Shown here: positions 1 to 5,766 of the stretch, in pieces
How the letters are laid out: each line of letters begins with the position of its first letter
Numbering within the stretch: the first letter of the stretch is position 1
DNA from: an uncultured Collinsella sp.
GTDB lineage: Bacteria; Actinomycetota; Coriobacteriia; Coriobacteriales; Coriobacteriaceae
Assembly (NCBI GenBank): GCA_958453575.1
Contig: CAUDYH010000028.1
Coordinates: forward strand, 1-9,579
Length of the DNA stretch: 9,579 nt
Direction: 5' to 3'
Notes under the pieces: model-generated
Told to the model about the DNA's origin: nothing
The model's database searches: none
What the model saw: only the letters and a program-made list of their open reading frames with translations
Position numbers and translations under genes: made by a program

Positions 1-60
1 TGCTGGATTGGCATTGCGTGCATGAGCTTGGGAATGCAGCACGTGCTGGGAATCTGGTAG
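1..60 (+). CDS. Possible 3' end of an upstream gene (partial)
   Basis: Reading from base 1, frame 1 is open for 19 codons and stops at TAG 58-60. The tail is hydrophobic (for example WIGIACMSLGM, then HVLGIW), as in the end of a membrane protein, and most third positions are G or C, as in the other genes here. A second frame, starting at base 3, also stays open to a TAG at 66-68 but has weaker G/C third-position bias. The fragment is too short to identify, and no terminator follows it. It may also be non-coding. Confidence 0.22.
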   Translation, partial: CWIGIACMSLGMQHVLGIW

Positions 61-80
61 AGAAGTAGCTTATTCGCGTG

Positions 81-100
81 CTGGTTGCTGGTTGCTGGTG
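81..100 (+). repeat. Short tandem repeat, 7-base unit CTGGTTG
   Basis: CTGGTTG occurs at 81-87 and 88-94, followed by the partial copy CTGGTG at 95-100, giving 2.8 units in non-coding DNA. It lies directly before the structured element at 106-208. It may simply be slippage; no function is visible. Confidence 0.5.
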
Positions 101-105
101 AGCGC

Positions 106-208
106 AAGCCTGCGGTGGAGCGATAGGAGCTCTTGCGGGTATGGCTTGTCCGCAGGTTTATAAGTCCCGAAGAGCTCTTATCGCCCCGCCAGGATGGCGA
201 TGCGGGGC
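106..208 (+). ncRNA. Candidate structured RNA or leader with an H-type pseudoknot
   Basis: Two long stems interleave. Stem 1 pairs 106-115 with 150-159: ten base pairs, one of them G-U, core CCTGCGG/CCGCAGG. Stem 2 pairs 120-134 with 170-184: fifteen base pairs, one G-U. It continues past a one-base bulge by pairing 136-139 with 166-169. The 3' strand of stem 1 therefore lies in the loop of stem 2, which is pseudoknot topology. A third stem, GCCCCGC 183-189 with GCGGGGC 202-208, abuts stem 2 and competes for two bases. TGCGG 134-138 can also pair with CCGCA 150-154, and CGCAGG recurs at 221-226, so alternative folds are possible. No T tract follows, so this is not an ordinary terminator. It lies 125 bases before the regulator at 334 and could be its leader, a separate small RNA, or a DNA-level element. 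I do not recognise a named riboswitch. The transcribed strand is inferred. Confidence 0.42.
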
Positions 209-333
209 AACACCTATACTCGCAGGACGGCGCTTTCTGCCCTATAGTGTTTGGTGAGCAATATCGTTCAATTTTGAAACACTCGGTCGTGCGACCGTCG
301 GCGGTTGCACGTCGCCGCGGACAGGGGCAAATC
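209..333 (+). promoter_or_regulatory. Upstream region of the Fis-type regulator, with a 14-bp palindrome
   Basis: This non-coding stretch holds TATACT at 215-220 and TATAGT at 243-248, both close to a -10 consensus, but neither has a good -35 at 16-18 bases. A perfect dyad CGGTCG-TG-CGACCG lies at 284-297, 36 bases before the ATG at 334, and could be an operator or a small hairpin near the 5' end of the message. The start at 334 is preceded by the modest purine-rich run AGGGG at 323-327. Confidence 0.3.
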
Positions 334-1551
334 ATGGATAGCGATGCCAAGCTGAACATCTTGACCGAGGCCCTGGCTGCTGCCGGGGCCTCGGCATTGG
401 CAATCGATGCGCGTGGGGACGTCGCGATTTCGACCATGAATGACGCGGCGCTTGAGCGGGATGTGGCGGCTTTTGTTGCCGAACGCCTCGACCGTATAGG
501 AGACGGCGCGCGTCTGGTTATGGGGCGTGCGGGTACGCGCCTGAGCCTGACCGTTCGCCCCACCGACAAAGAGGGCGGGGGCCTTTGGGTCGCCGTGGTC
601 CGCGAGGTGCGCGGCGCCGCGGCGCATGCGGGCATCGAGTGGCTCAACGCCGACGAAGTTGAGGCCCGCTACGAATCGAGCGCGTACGGCATCGTTGAGG
701 GGGCGGCCTTGGTAGCCGCACCGGTTGCCGAGAGCTATGCGCGCGGGGTGCCCCTTATGCTCGAGGGCGAGTTGGGCGCGGGCCAGGCCGAGATCGCCAT
801 GCGCCTCTATCTGGATGGCCCTTTTGCCGATCAACCCTTTGTTTCCGTCGCGCTCGATGAGCTCACCGAGCGCGGTTGGCGCCATGTGCTCAAAAGCGCC
901 GAATCGCCGTTGTTCCAAACGGGGCTGACCCTTTGCATTGAGGGCTGGAACGCGGTTGGCCCCCAGCGCCTCCGCGAGCTCGTTTCCACGATGGCCGACA
1001 CCGCGTTGGCGACGCGCTGCCATGTGGTGCTGACGGCGAATGACATGCCGGGCGGTAGCGAAAGCGATCAGGCTGCTTTTGTGACCGAGCGCTTCGCCTG
1101 TGCGGTGAGCGTGGCGCCGGCAATCGCCGAGCAGGGAGCCGCGTCGACGAAGGTCGCGCGCTATTTGGAATATCTCGCTGATGCATTTGGGACAGCAGCG
1201 CCCACGCTGTCTGCCGCGGCGACGAAGACGCTCGATGCTTACCGCTGGCCGCGCAATTATCTGCAGCTCCGCGAGGTCTCGGAACGACTGTATATATTGG
1301 TGGGGGCGGGCGCGGTGGACCGCGCTGTGGCGGAGGAAGTGCTCGCCCAAGAGGACGTGATTAAGACCGCAACCTTTGGCGCCCCGACACTCGAAAGTGA
1401 CCTGTATATCCTGCGACCGCTGGCCGATACCGAGCGAGATATCGCGCATCTGGTTGTAGATCATCTACACGGCAACCGAACCCGTGCGGCGGAGGTGCTG
1501 GGCATAAGCCGTACAACGCTGTGGCGCTTGCTGAAGGACGATGACCGTTGA
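334..1551 (+). CDS. Fis-type HTH regulator with degenerate sigma-54-activator ATPase core
   Basis: A cytoplasmic DNA-binding regulator of 405 residues; its target genes are not visible. The C-terminus (364-405) is a Fis-family helix-turn-helix with the motif TRAAEVLGISRTTLWRLLK at 383-401, the type found at the end of NtrC/PrpR-like activators. The middle (about 115-330) follows an AAA+ sigma-54-interaction domain with the working residues lost. The Walker A-like loop at 145-153 (GELGAGQAE) has Gln151 where Lys is needed. The Walker B-like strand TLCIEG (199-204) has Glu-Gly where Asp-Glu is expected. The GAFTGA loop is absent, and the sensor II segment YRWPRNYLQL (303-312) lacks the usual GNVREL Arg. 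The N-terminal 110 residues may be a ligand-sensing domain but match nothing I recognise. Loss of these residues implies that it does not hydrolyse ATP or remodel sigma-54 polymerase and acts as a plain DNA-binding regulator. The ATG at 334 was chosen because the in-frame extension upstream runs through the structured non-coding element. Confidence 0.85.
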   Translation: MDSDAKLNILTEALAAAGASALAIDARGDVAISTMNDAALERDVAAFVAERLDRIGDGARLVMGRAGTRLSLTVRPTDKEGGGLWVAVVREVRGAAAHAGIEWLNADEVEARYESSAYGIVEGAALVAAPVAESYARGVPLMLEGELGAGQAEIAMRLYLDGPFADQPFVSVALDELTERGWRHVLKSAESPLFQTGLTLCIEGWNAVGPQRLRELVSTMADTALATRCHVVLTANDMPGGSESDQAAFVTERFACAVSVAPAIAEQGAASTKVARYLEYLADAFGTAAPTLSAAATKTLDAYRWPRNYLQLREVSERLYILVGAGAVDRAVAEEVLAQEDVIKTATFGAPTLESDLYILRPLADTERDIAHLVVDHLHGNRTRAAEVLGISRTTLWRLLKDDDR

Positions 1552-1562
1552 GCGAGGCGCCC

Positions 1563-1591
1563 GTGACCGCGCGCGACGCGTGTGCTACAGT
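1563..1591 (+). promoter_or_regulatory. Candidate promoter for the membrane protein at 1636
   Basis: A -35-like GTGACC at 1563-1568 is followed by exactly 17 bases and the -10 TACAGT at 1586-1591. TG at 1583-1584, one base before the -10, gives an extended -10. Transcription would start near 1598 and leave a leader of about 38 bases. No terminator is seen between the regulator stop at 1551 and this promoter, so readthrough from upstream is also possible. Confidence 0.5.
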
Positions 1592-1635
1592 CCAAAGCGT
1601 TATTGTTTCGATTTGGTTACGGCGTGCGAGGGCAT

Positions 1636-2211
1636 ATGGCTGAGACTTCAAAACCGAGCCGCAGAAGGCGGAGTGCCGCGCCGGTTAACCGACGCACGAC
1701 ATCGGTGACGTGGGGCAAACACGCCTCGGGGTTTGATGGCTCGTTCAAGCGCACTAAATATGGCTATCCTTCGGCAAGCGCTCGCTTGGCCATGCAGGCC
1801 GAGTCGTCGCTGTGGGGCCGCAAGCGCGTGGTGGGCTCAAAGCTCAAGCACGACGGAACGCTCGGTTACATCAGCCGCGGGGCGGCTCGTCGCAGCGGGC
1901 TCAATCCCGCCGGCTGGCATCGCTACGTGCCGATCGTGGCTGTCGTTGCAGCAATCATCATCGCACTCGCTGCGCTTGGCTACGCCGGCGGCGGCGCCAA
2001 CTTGGACGCAATGTTTAAATCGCCCGAGCTCGCACATGCAGGCATAGAAGTTGTCGAGGGCGCACAGGTCCAGACGGGCGTCGCGCCCCAGCGCGGAATC
2101 GTTGCGGCAGCTTCCACTATCGCCGATGCGCAAAAGGACGAGGACGAACAGGGCGACGGCGCCGAAACGACTCAAACGAACGAAACGACGACAACTCCAC
2201 CGGCAAGATAA
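1636..2211 (+). CDS. Single-pass membrane protein of unknown function
   Basis: 191 residues, not recognised. The first 95 residues are strongly basic (RRRR at 8-11 and many Lys/Arg), with a Gly/Ser/aromatic-rich middle. One hydrophobic segment follows at about 97-117 (YVPIVAVVAAIIIALAALGY). The 75 residues after it end in a low-complexity tail of Asp, Glu, Gln, Asn and Thr. By the positive-inside rule the basic N-terminal half should be cytoplasmic and the acidic tail outside. There is no signal peptidase site, catalytic motif or known domain. Such a layout could suit an anchor or nucleic-acid-contacting membrane protein, but that is speculation. ATG 1636 is preceded by GAGGG at 1628-1632. 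GTG 1582 is an alternative start in frame but would lie in the promoter. It is convergent with the nitroreductase gene. Confidence 0.7.
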   Translation: MAETSKPSRRRRSAAPVNRRTTSVTWGKHASGFDGSFKRTKYGYPSASARLAMQAESSLWGRKRVVGSKLKHDGTLGYISRGAARRSGLNPAGWHRYVPIVAVVAAIIIALAALGYAGGGANLDAMFKSPELAHAGIEVVEGAQVQTGVAPQRGIVAAASTIADAQKDEDEQGDGAETTQTNETTTTPPAR

Positions 2212-2223
2212 GTTGCGAGCGGG

Positions 2224-2247
2224 TCCGCCGTTCGTTAGAACGGCGGA
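2224..2247. terminator. Hairpin between convergent genes, probable bidirectional terminator
   Basis: A perfect 10-bp stem, TCCGCCGTTC (2224-2233) with GAACGGCGGA (2238-2247), closes a four-base loop GTTA. It lies 12 bases after the stop of the membrane protein gene and 5 bases from the stop of the opposite-strand nitroreductase. No run of T follows on either strand, so it is not a canonical intrinsic terminator, but its position fits a shared end signal. Confidence 0.6.
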
Positions 2248-2252
2248 ACTAA

Positions 2253-2774
2253 TTACTTTACATACACCACGTTGTCGCGGCGGGGTTTGGGCTCGGGTAG
2301 CGTGTCCTCGGCATAGCCCAGAATGCAGTGACCGACACCGCGCAGGCTGCCGTCGGCGGGCAGGCCCCAGCTTGCCAGCAGTTCCAAGCCTTCGGGCGAG
2401 TCGAAGACCTCATGTGCGCGGTGAATCCAGCACGAATCGACACCCAGTGCATAGGCGGCGTTGAGCAAGTTGCCCATGGCGAGCGGGCCGTCTTCCAGAT
2501 GTGTGGGCACGCTGCGGTCAACCAGCACCACCACAACGGTCTTGGCGCCATAGAAGGGGTCGCCGTTGCTGCCCATGACCTGGGCGTTGAGCTGCGAGAG
2601 ACGCTTGACGGTCGTGGGGTCGGTGACGGCGACAAACGTCACCGGCTGGCGCCCCATGCCGCTCGGTGCATATTGGCCGGCTTCGATAATACGTGCAAGC
2701 TTTTCGGCCTCGACGGGACGATCGCTGTAGTTGCGGCAGCTGCGGCGGTGAATGAGCGCTTCGATAGTCTCCAT
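2253..2774 (-). CDS. Nitroreductase-family FMN oxidoreductase
   Basis: 173 residues; a predicted cytoplasmic flavoprotein using NAD(P)H to reduce nitro compounds, quinones or a similar electron acceptor. The family signature is clear: the FMN-contacting start HRRSCRNYSDRPV (9-21), then the loop APSGMGRQP (36-44), the conserved helix DGPLAMGNLLNAAYALGVDSCWI, and a C-terminal glycine/proline stretch ending in KPRRDNVVYVK. The length is that of the small single-domain nitroreductases. The start ATG (bases 2774-2772) has a strong Shine-Dalgarno AAGGAG at 2785-2780, five bases away; longer in-frame starts lack this. The substrate cannot be told from sequence. It is monocistronic and convergent with the membrane protein gene. 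I could not find a convincing -35/-10 pair upstream. Confidence 0.9.
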   Translation of the reverse strand: METIEALIHRRSCRNYSDRPVEAEKLARIIEAGQYAPSGMGRQPVTFVAVTDPTTVKRLSQLNAQVMGSNGDPFYGAKTVVVVLVDRSVPTHLEDGPLAMGNLLNAAYALGVDSCWIHRAHEVFDSPEGLELLASWGLPADGSLRGVGHCILGYAEDTLPEPKPRRDNVVYVK

Positions 2775-3068
2775 GGTGTCTCCTTGCGGTGGCGTTGCAG
2801 ATGTCCCGTTCATACCCGCCGGGCTCAAACGATAGACGGTCAATTGCCCGGCCAAAAGGATAGATTCCAATTGGGAAAGTAGGTTTGCATAAAAGTACCT
2901 TCAGAATGTGACAAACAAATGGGATGGTTAAACGTTTTATCCCGTCTACCCTGCGGTTTTTTACCACTTGCCTAAATGACGAACGCATAACCTCTGATAA
3001 AGGTTTTACTAAAGGAGTACCAACGTTTATCAATGCGCCGTGGTGGCGCCGGGCCAGGAGGTAACATC
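2775..3068. other. Divergent intergenic region with an operator-like dyad
   Basis: This 294-base AT-richer gap separates the nitroreductase (leftward) from the 96-residue gene (rightward). It holds an imperfect dyad, GGGAT (2921-2925) and ATCCC (2939-2943), flanking AAACGTTT (2930-2937). It also holds a second small dyad, AACCT (2989-2993) and AGGTT (3001-3005), and the palindrome CCAATTGG at 2867-2874. GTGACA at 2908-2913 resembles a -35, but no -10 sits at the right distance. AAAGGAG at 3011-3017 resembles a ribosome site but is 15 bases from the nearest ATG (3033), too far. A small hairpin, GCGCC 3035-3039 with GGCGC 3045-3049, precedes the true ribosome site at 3056. No other gene is supported. 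Confidence 0.35.
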
Positions 3069-3359
3069 ATGTTCCAGGCTGGAGATGTCGTCGAGACCGA
3101 TTTCGAAGGATTTCTGAAGCTGCTGCGTTCCAAGACGCGCGCTTTCGTGTCGATTAACGATCACGAGTACTACATCACGCACACCGATGGCTATTGGCGT
3201 GTTCAGGATTGCGAGGCCCTCAACGACAAGGGCCACTTTACTGACTGCTCCGAGCTGGTCAACACGGTCTGCGAGGTCGTCGAGCTGCCGTGGATTGCCG
3301 GCAAGAGCCTGCATGATAGCTTCTCGGGCGCTACGGTCTATGAGGCCGTCGCCGCTTAA
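3069..3359 (+). CDS. Small conserved-looking protein of unknown function, 96 residues
   Basis: Not recognised. The product is a small, soluble, mildly acidic protein with no signal peptide, membrane segment or known motif. Several aromatic residues alternate with charged ones (DHEYYITHTDGYWRV around 31-45), which suggests a beta-rich fold. Three Cys are present (about 48, 60 and 68), not in a CxxC pattern. Coding is well supported: AGGAGG at 3056-3061 lies seven bases before ATG 3069, codon use matches the neighbours, and a strong terminator follows 27 bases after the stop. An in-frame ATG at 3033 is less likely because it lacks a well-placed ribosome site. The gene stands alone between the nitroreductase and the MarR operon, so context gives no role. 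Confidence 0.8.
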   Translation: MFQAGDVVETDFEGFLKLLRSKTRAFVSINDHEYYITHTDGYWRVQDCEALNDKGHFTDCSELVNTVCEVVELPWIAGKSLHDSFSGATVYEAVAA

Positions 3360-3385
3360 CAGGCAATAAAACCCGATTTTCACGT

Positions 3386-3421
3386 GACCGCTGGCGCTGC
3401 CCCCGCGCCGGCGGTCTTTTT
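3386..3421 (+). terminator. Strong intrinsic terminator of the 96-residue gene
   Basis: A 12-bp stem with one T-G pair, 3386-3397 with 3405-3416 (GACCGCTGGCGC against GCGCCGGCGGTC), closes a seven-base loop and is followed directly by TTTTT at 3417-3421. Confidence 0.93.
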
Positions 3422-3464
3422 CTGCCGATAGGCCATAAAAGTGCAAACATTTGCGGAGAGCCTG

Positions 3465-3493
3465 TTGACGATAGTCAAAACTCGGACTAATCT
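3465..3493 (+). promoter_or_regulatory. Promoter of the MarR-ABC operon
   Basis: TTGACG at 3465-3470 and TAATCT at 3488-3493 are separated by exactly 17 bases; the first matches five of six -35 positions and the second fits TANNNT. Transcription would start near 3500, about 40 bases before the MarR start. It follows the terminator at 3386-3421, so the operon is insulated from upstream. Confidence 0.72.
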
Positions 3494-3522
3494 AGAGATA
3501 CAAAATTGGTCAAAAATCGGAC
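3465..3522. promoter_or_regulatory. Operator-like repeats over the MarR operon promoter
   Basis: Three overlapping symmetries are visible. TTGAC-GATA-GTCAA (3465-3478) is a perfect dyad that includes the -35. TAGTC (3472-3476) and GACTA (3485-3489) form a second dyad across the spacer into the -10. A 14-base direct repeat, GTCAAAANTCGGAC, occurs at 3474-3487 and 3509-3522 with one difference. The copies start 35 bases apart, one between the promoter boxes and one just downstream of the expected start. MarR proteins typically bind short dyads as dimers and block their own promoter, so these are the likely sites of the regulator encoded at 3541. Which dyad is the true site is not decided by sequence. 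Confidence 0.6.
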
Positions 3523-3540
3523 AATCGAATGGTGGGATAG

Positions 3541-4041
3541 ATGAATAGTGCGGTTACGCTGGTCGACTTCGACCGGTTGCTCAATGGACTCGACCATATC
3601 TATTCGGAGTTCTCGCGCGCCTGCGGTCTTTCGGACTGCGCTTACTGGATGCTCGTCGATACCAGCACGGCGGGCGGCAGTATTGCCGTAAGCCGCCTGA
3701 CGAGCGAATGGTTCTACAGCAAGCAGACCATCAACTCGGTCATTAAAACCTTGACGGCGCGGGACTTTGCAACGTTGGAGTTTGCCGAAGGCAGCCGTAA
3801 GAACAAGGTTGTGCGTTTGACCGAAGCGGGCATGCGGTTTGCCGAGCGTTATGCGCTGCCGGCACTCAAGGCCGAGCAGCGAGCCTTTGGCGCGCTTGAG
3901 CCGTGTGAGCAGCGCGAGATTATGCGCTTGATCGGAAAATTCTCTCAGGTGCTCGGTGAGGAGTGCGAGGCATTTAAGCAGCATATCGCTGCCGAGAGCC
4001 AAGCCGAGAATCAAGGTGAGGGGGAGTCGTGCGACTGTTAA
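3541..4041 (+). CDS. MarR-family transcriptional regulator of the exporter operon
   Basis: 166 residues, the usual MarR length. The winged helix-turn-helix lies at about 50-105. The recognition-helix region is FYSKQTINSVIKTL, the wing is around FAEGSRKNKVVRLTEAG, and helices at both ends serve dimerisation. It is the first gene of the operon and overlaps the next by 13 bases, so regulator and exporter are co-expressed and probably translationally coupled. The likely role is ligand-responsive repression of the operon, relieved by the exported compound or a related signal; this is inferred from layout. Six cysteines (28, 33, 122, 142, 164, 166), including a terminal CDC, leave redox or metal sensing open. 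ATG 3541 has only a weak ribosome site (GGTGGG, 3531-3536); the ATG at 3530 hits a stop after three codons. The ligand cannot be told. Confidence 0.92.
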   Translation: MNSAVTLVDFDRLLNGLDHIYSEFSRACGLSDCAYWMLVDTSTAGGSIAVSRLTSEWFYSKQTINSVIKTLTARDFATLEFAEGSRKNKVVRLTEAGMRFAERYALPALKAEQRAFGALEPCEQREIMRLIGKFSQVLGEECEAFKQHIAAESQAENQGEGESCDC

Positions 4042-5765
4042 TGAGGTTTCTGAAGCCCTATCGAGGGCTTGTCGCAGTGACGCTGCTGGTGCTGCTGGTT
4101 GATAACGTCGGCACGCTGTTGGTTCCCACGATGCTGGCGAACATGGTCAACACCGGTATCACCACGGGTGATGTCGACTACATTTTGCGCAATGGCCTCT
4201 ACATGCTTATCGCGACCGGCATGGCCAGCGGCGGCGCGGTGCTGGGCTGCTATCTTTCGGCGCGCTTGGCCGCCAACGTGGCCTGCGATATCCGCAATGC
4301 CGTGTACGACAAGTCGCTCGAGCTCGCGGCCAGCGACTTTGAGCGCTTTGGCACCGGATCGATGATCACGCGCTCGCTCAACGACATCAACGTGATTCAG
4401 CAGGCGATTCTGCAGACGATTCAGCTGGTGCTGCCCGTGCCGTTTTTGGCTGTGGCGGGCATCATCTTCGCTTGGTTTATCGATCCTGCCATGGGCACGC
4501 TTCTGGGCGTCGTGGTTGCGATTGTGCTGGCGGCGGCGGTCTTTACGGTTGCCAACGCGGCTCCGATCTTTATGCGCTTGCAGAGCTTTATCGACCGCAT
4601 GAACGTGGTGCTGCGCGAAAACATCGTGGGCGTGCGCGTCATCCGTGCGTTTAACAAGGAGCGTCACGAGGAGCGGCGCCTGGACGAGGTGTTCAGCGAC
4701 TACGCCGCCAACGCCATTAAGGTCAACCACCTGTTTGTGGGCCTCGACAGCTCAAGCTTCTTTTTGATGAACATCGCCGAGGTAGCGGTGCTGTGGGTTG
4801 GCGGCAACCGCGTGGGCGCCCACGCCATGCAGATCGCGAGCATCTCGGCGGTGCTGGAGTACGCGCTTCTGATCCTGTTCTTTGTGATGATGGCGCAGAT
4901 GGTAGTGCTGACGCTGCCGCGCGCCGCGGCGTGCCTGAACCGTGCGCAGCAGGTGTTGGAGATTGAGCTGAGCATCGTGGACGGCGAGCGTACGCTGGGT
5001 GACGGGGCGCCTGCCTCCGGGGGCGATGCGGATGCGGTCGCTGAGTTCGATCACATGTCGTTTCGTTTTGACGATGCCGATGAGGACACCCTGTGCGACC
5101 TGAGCTTTGCCTGTCGTCGCGGTCAGACGACCGCGATTGTGGGCTCGACGGGCTCGGGCAAGTCGACGGTGGCAAAGCTTCTGCTGCGTTTTCACGATGC
5201 CACCAAGGGTGCCATTCGCCTGGACGGCGTCGACCTGCGCGAGCTTTCGCAAGACGAGATTCGCGGGCGCATTGCCTACGTCCCGCAGAAGGCATGGCTG
5301 TTCTCGGGCACCGTGGCAAGCAATCTGCGCTTTGGTAACGAGGGTGCGACCGAGGCCGACATGCTTCATGCGCTCCAGGTTGCCCAGAGCACCTTTGTGC
5401 TCGATCAGCCGCATGGGCTCGATACCCCGGTTGCCCAAGGCGGTACGAACTTCTCGGGCGGCCAGCGCCAACGTCTGGCCATCGCCCGTGCGCTCATGAA
5501 GCATGCCGATCTGTATATCTTCGACGACAGTTTTTCGGCCCTGGACTTTAAGACCGATGCGGCCCTGCGCCATGCGCTGCAGTACGAGACGCGCGACGCC
5601 GCGGTGCTCATCATCGCGCAGCGCATCTCGACGATCTTGCATGCCGACCAGATCGTAGTGCTCAAGGACGGCGAGGTTGTGGGCTTGGGCACGCATGGCG
5701 AGCTTATGGAAACCTGCGAGGTGTACCGCGCCATCGCGGAATCGCAAATGAAGGGAGGTGAGTAG
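4029..5765 (+). CDS. ABC exporter half-transporter, subunit with degenerate ATP site
   Basis: 578 residues; a membrane domain of six helices (about 14-37, 55-78, 128-152, 154-180, 233-258, 270-300) fused to a nucleotide-binding domain, the type-IV multidrug/lipid exporter layout. Walker A GSTGSGKST is at 372-380, Q-loop Gln at 420, and signature FSGGQ at 475-479. Two key positions deviate. Walker B ends FDDS, so the catalytic Glu is Asp500, and the H-loop reads AQRIST, with Gln531 for His. This is typical of the TM287/BmrC/LmrC side of heterodimeric exporters, whose Walker motifs bind ATP without turning it over, while its intact signature completes the active site of the partner. GTG 4029 follows a purine-rich ribosome site (AGGTGA 4014-4019, then GGGGGAG); ATG 4041 is a possible alternative start. 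The substrate, perhaps a drug, bile compound, peptide or lipid, is unknown. The next gene begins one base after its stop. Confidence 0.95.
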   Translation: MRLLMRFLKPYRGLVAVTLLVLLVDNVGTLLVPTMLANMVNTGITTGDVDYILRNGLYMLIATGMASGGAVLGCYLSARLAANVACDIRNAVYDKSLELAASDFERFGTGSMITRSLNDINVIQQAILQTIQLVLPVPFLAVAGIIFAWFIDPAMGTLLGVVVAIVLAAAVFTVANAAPIFMRLQSFIDRMNVVLRENIVGVRVIRAFNKERHEERRLDEVFSDYAANAIKVNHLFVGLDSSSFFLMNIAEVAVLWVGGNRVGAHAMQIASISAVLEYALLILFFVMMAQMVVLTLPRAAACLNRAQQVLEIELSIVDGERTLGDGAPASGGDADAVAEFDHMSFRFDDADEDTLCDLSFACRRGQTTAIVGSTGSGKSTVAKLLLRFHDATKGAIRLDGVDLRELSQDEIRGRIAYVPQKAWLFSGTVASNLRFGNEGATEADMLHALQVAQSTFVLDQPHGLDTPVAQGGTNFSGGQRQRLAIARALMKHADLYIFDDSFSALDFKTDAALRHALQYETRDAAVLIIAQRISTILHADQIVVLKDGEVVGLGTHGELMETCEVYRAIAESQMKGGE

Positions 5766-5766
5766 C

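Noticed and set aside
81..100. CRISPR or minisatellite interpretation of the CTGGTTG repeat
   Set aside because: Fewer than three 7-base units, with no spacers and no cas genes.
133..333. N-terminal extension of the Fis-type regulator from TTG 133 (67 extra residues)
   Set aside because: The stretch runs through the long stems at 120-208, has no ribosome site at 133, shows no domain-like composition, and is followed by a reasonable ATG at 334.
1..333. Known riboswitch classes, tRNA, tmRNA, RNase P or 6S RNA for the structured region
   Set aside because: None of the conserved core sequences of these RNAs that I know is present. The element is kept as an unassigned structure.
268..1464. Long open frame on the minus strand opposite the regulator
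   Set aside because: Shadow of GC-rich coding DNA; Arg/His/Gly-rich translation with no recognisable motif, while the plus strand has a clear Fis helix-turn-helix.
2328..2882. 184-codon open frame on the plus strand opposite the nitroreductase
   Set aside because: The minus strand encodes a recognisable nitroreductase with a strong ribosome site; the plus-strand translation has no family features.
3033..3068. Earlier ATG start (3033) for the 96-residue gene
   Set aside because: AAAGGAG at 3011-3017 is too far from it, and AGGAGG at 3056-3061 is ideally placed for ATG 3069. The extra residues (RRGGAGPGG) look like translated leader hairpin.
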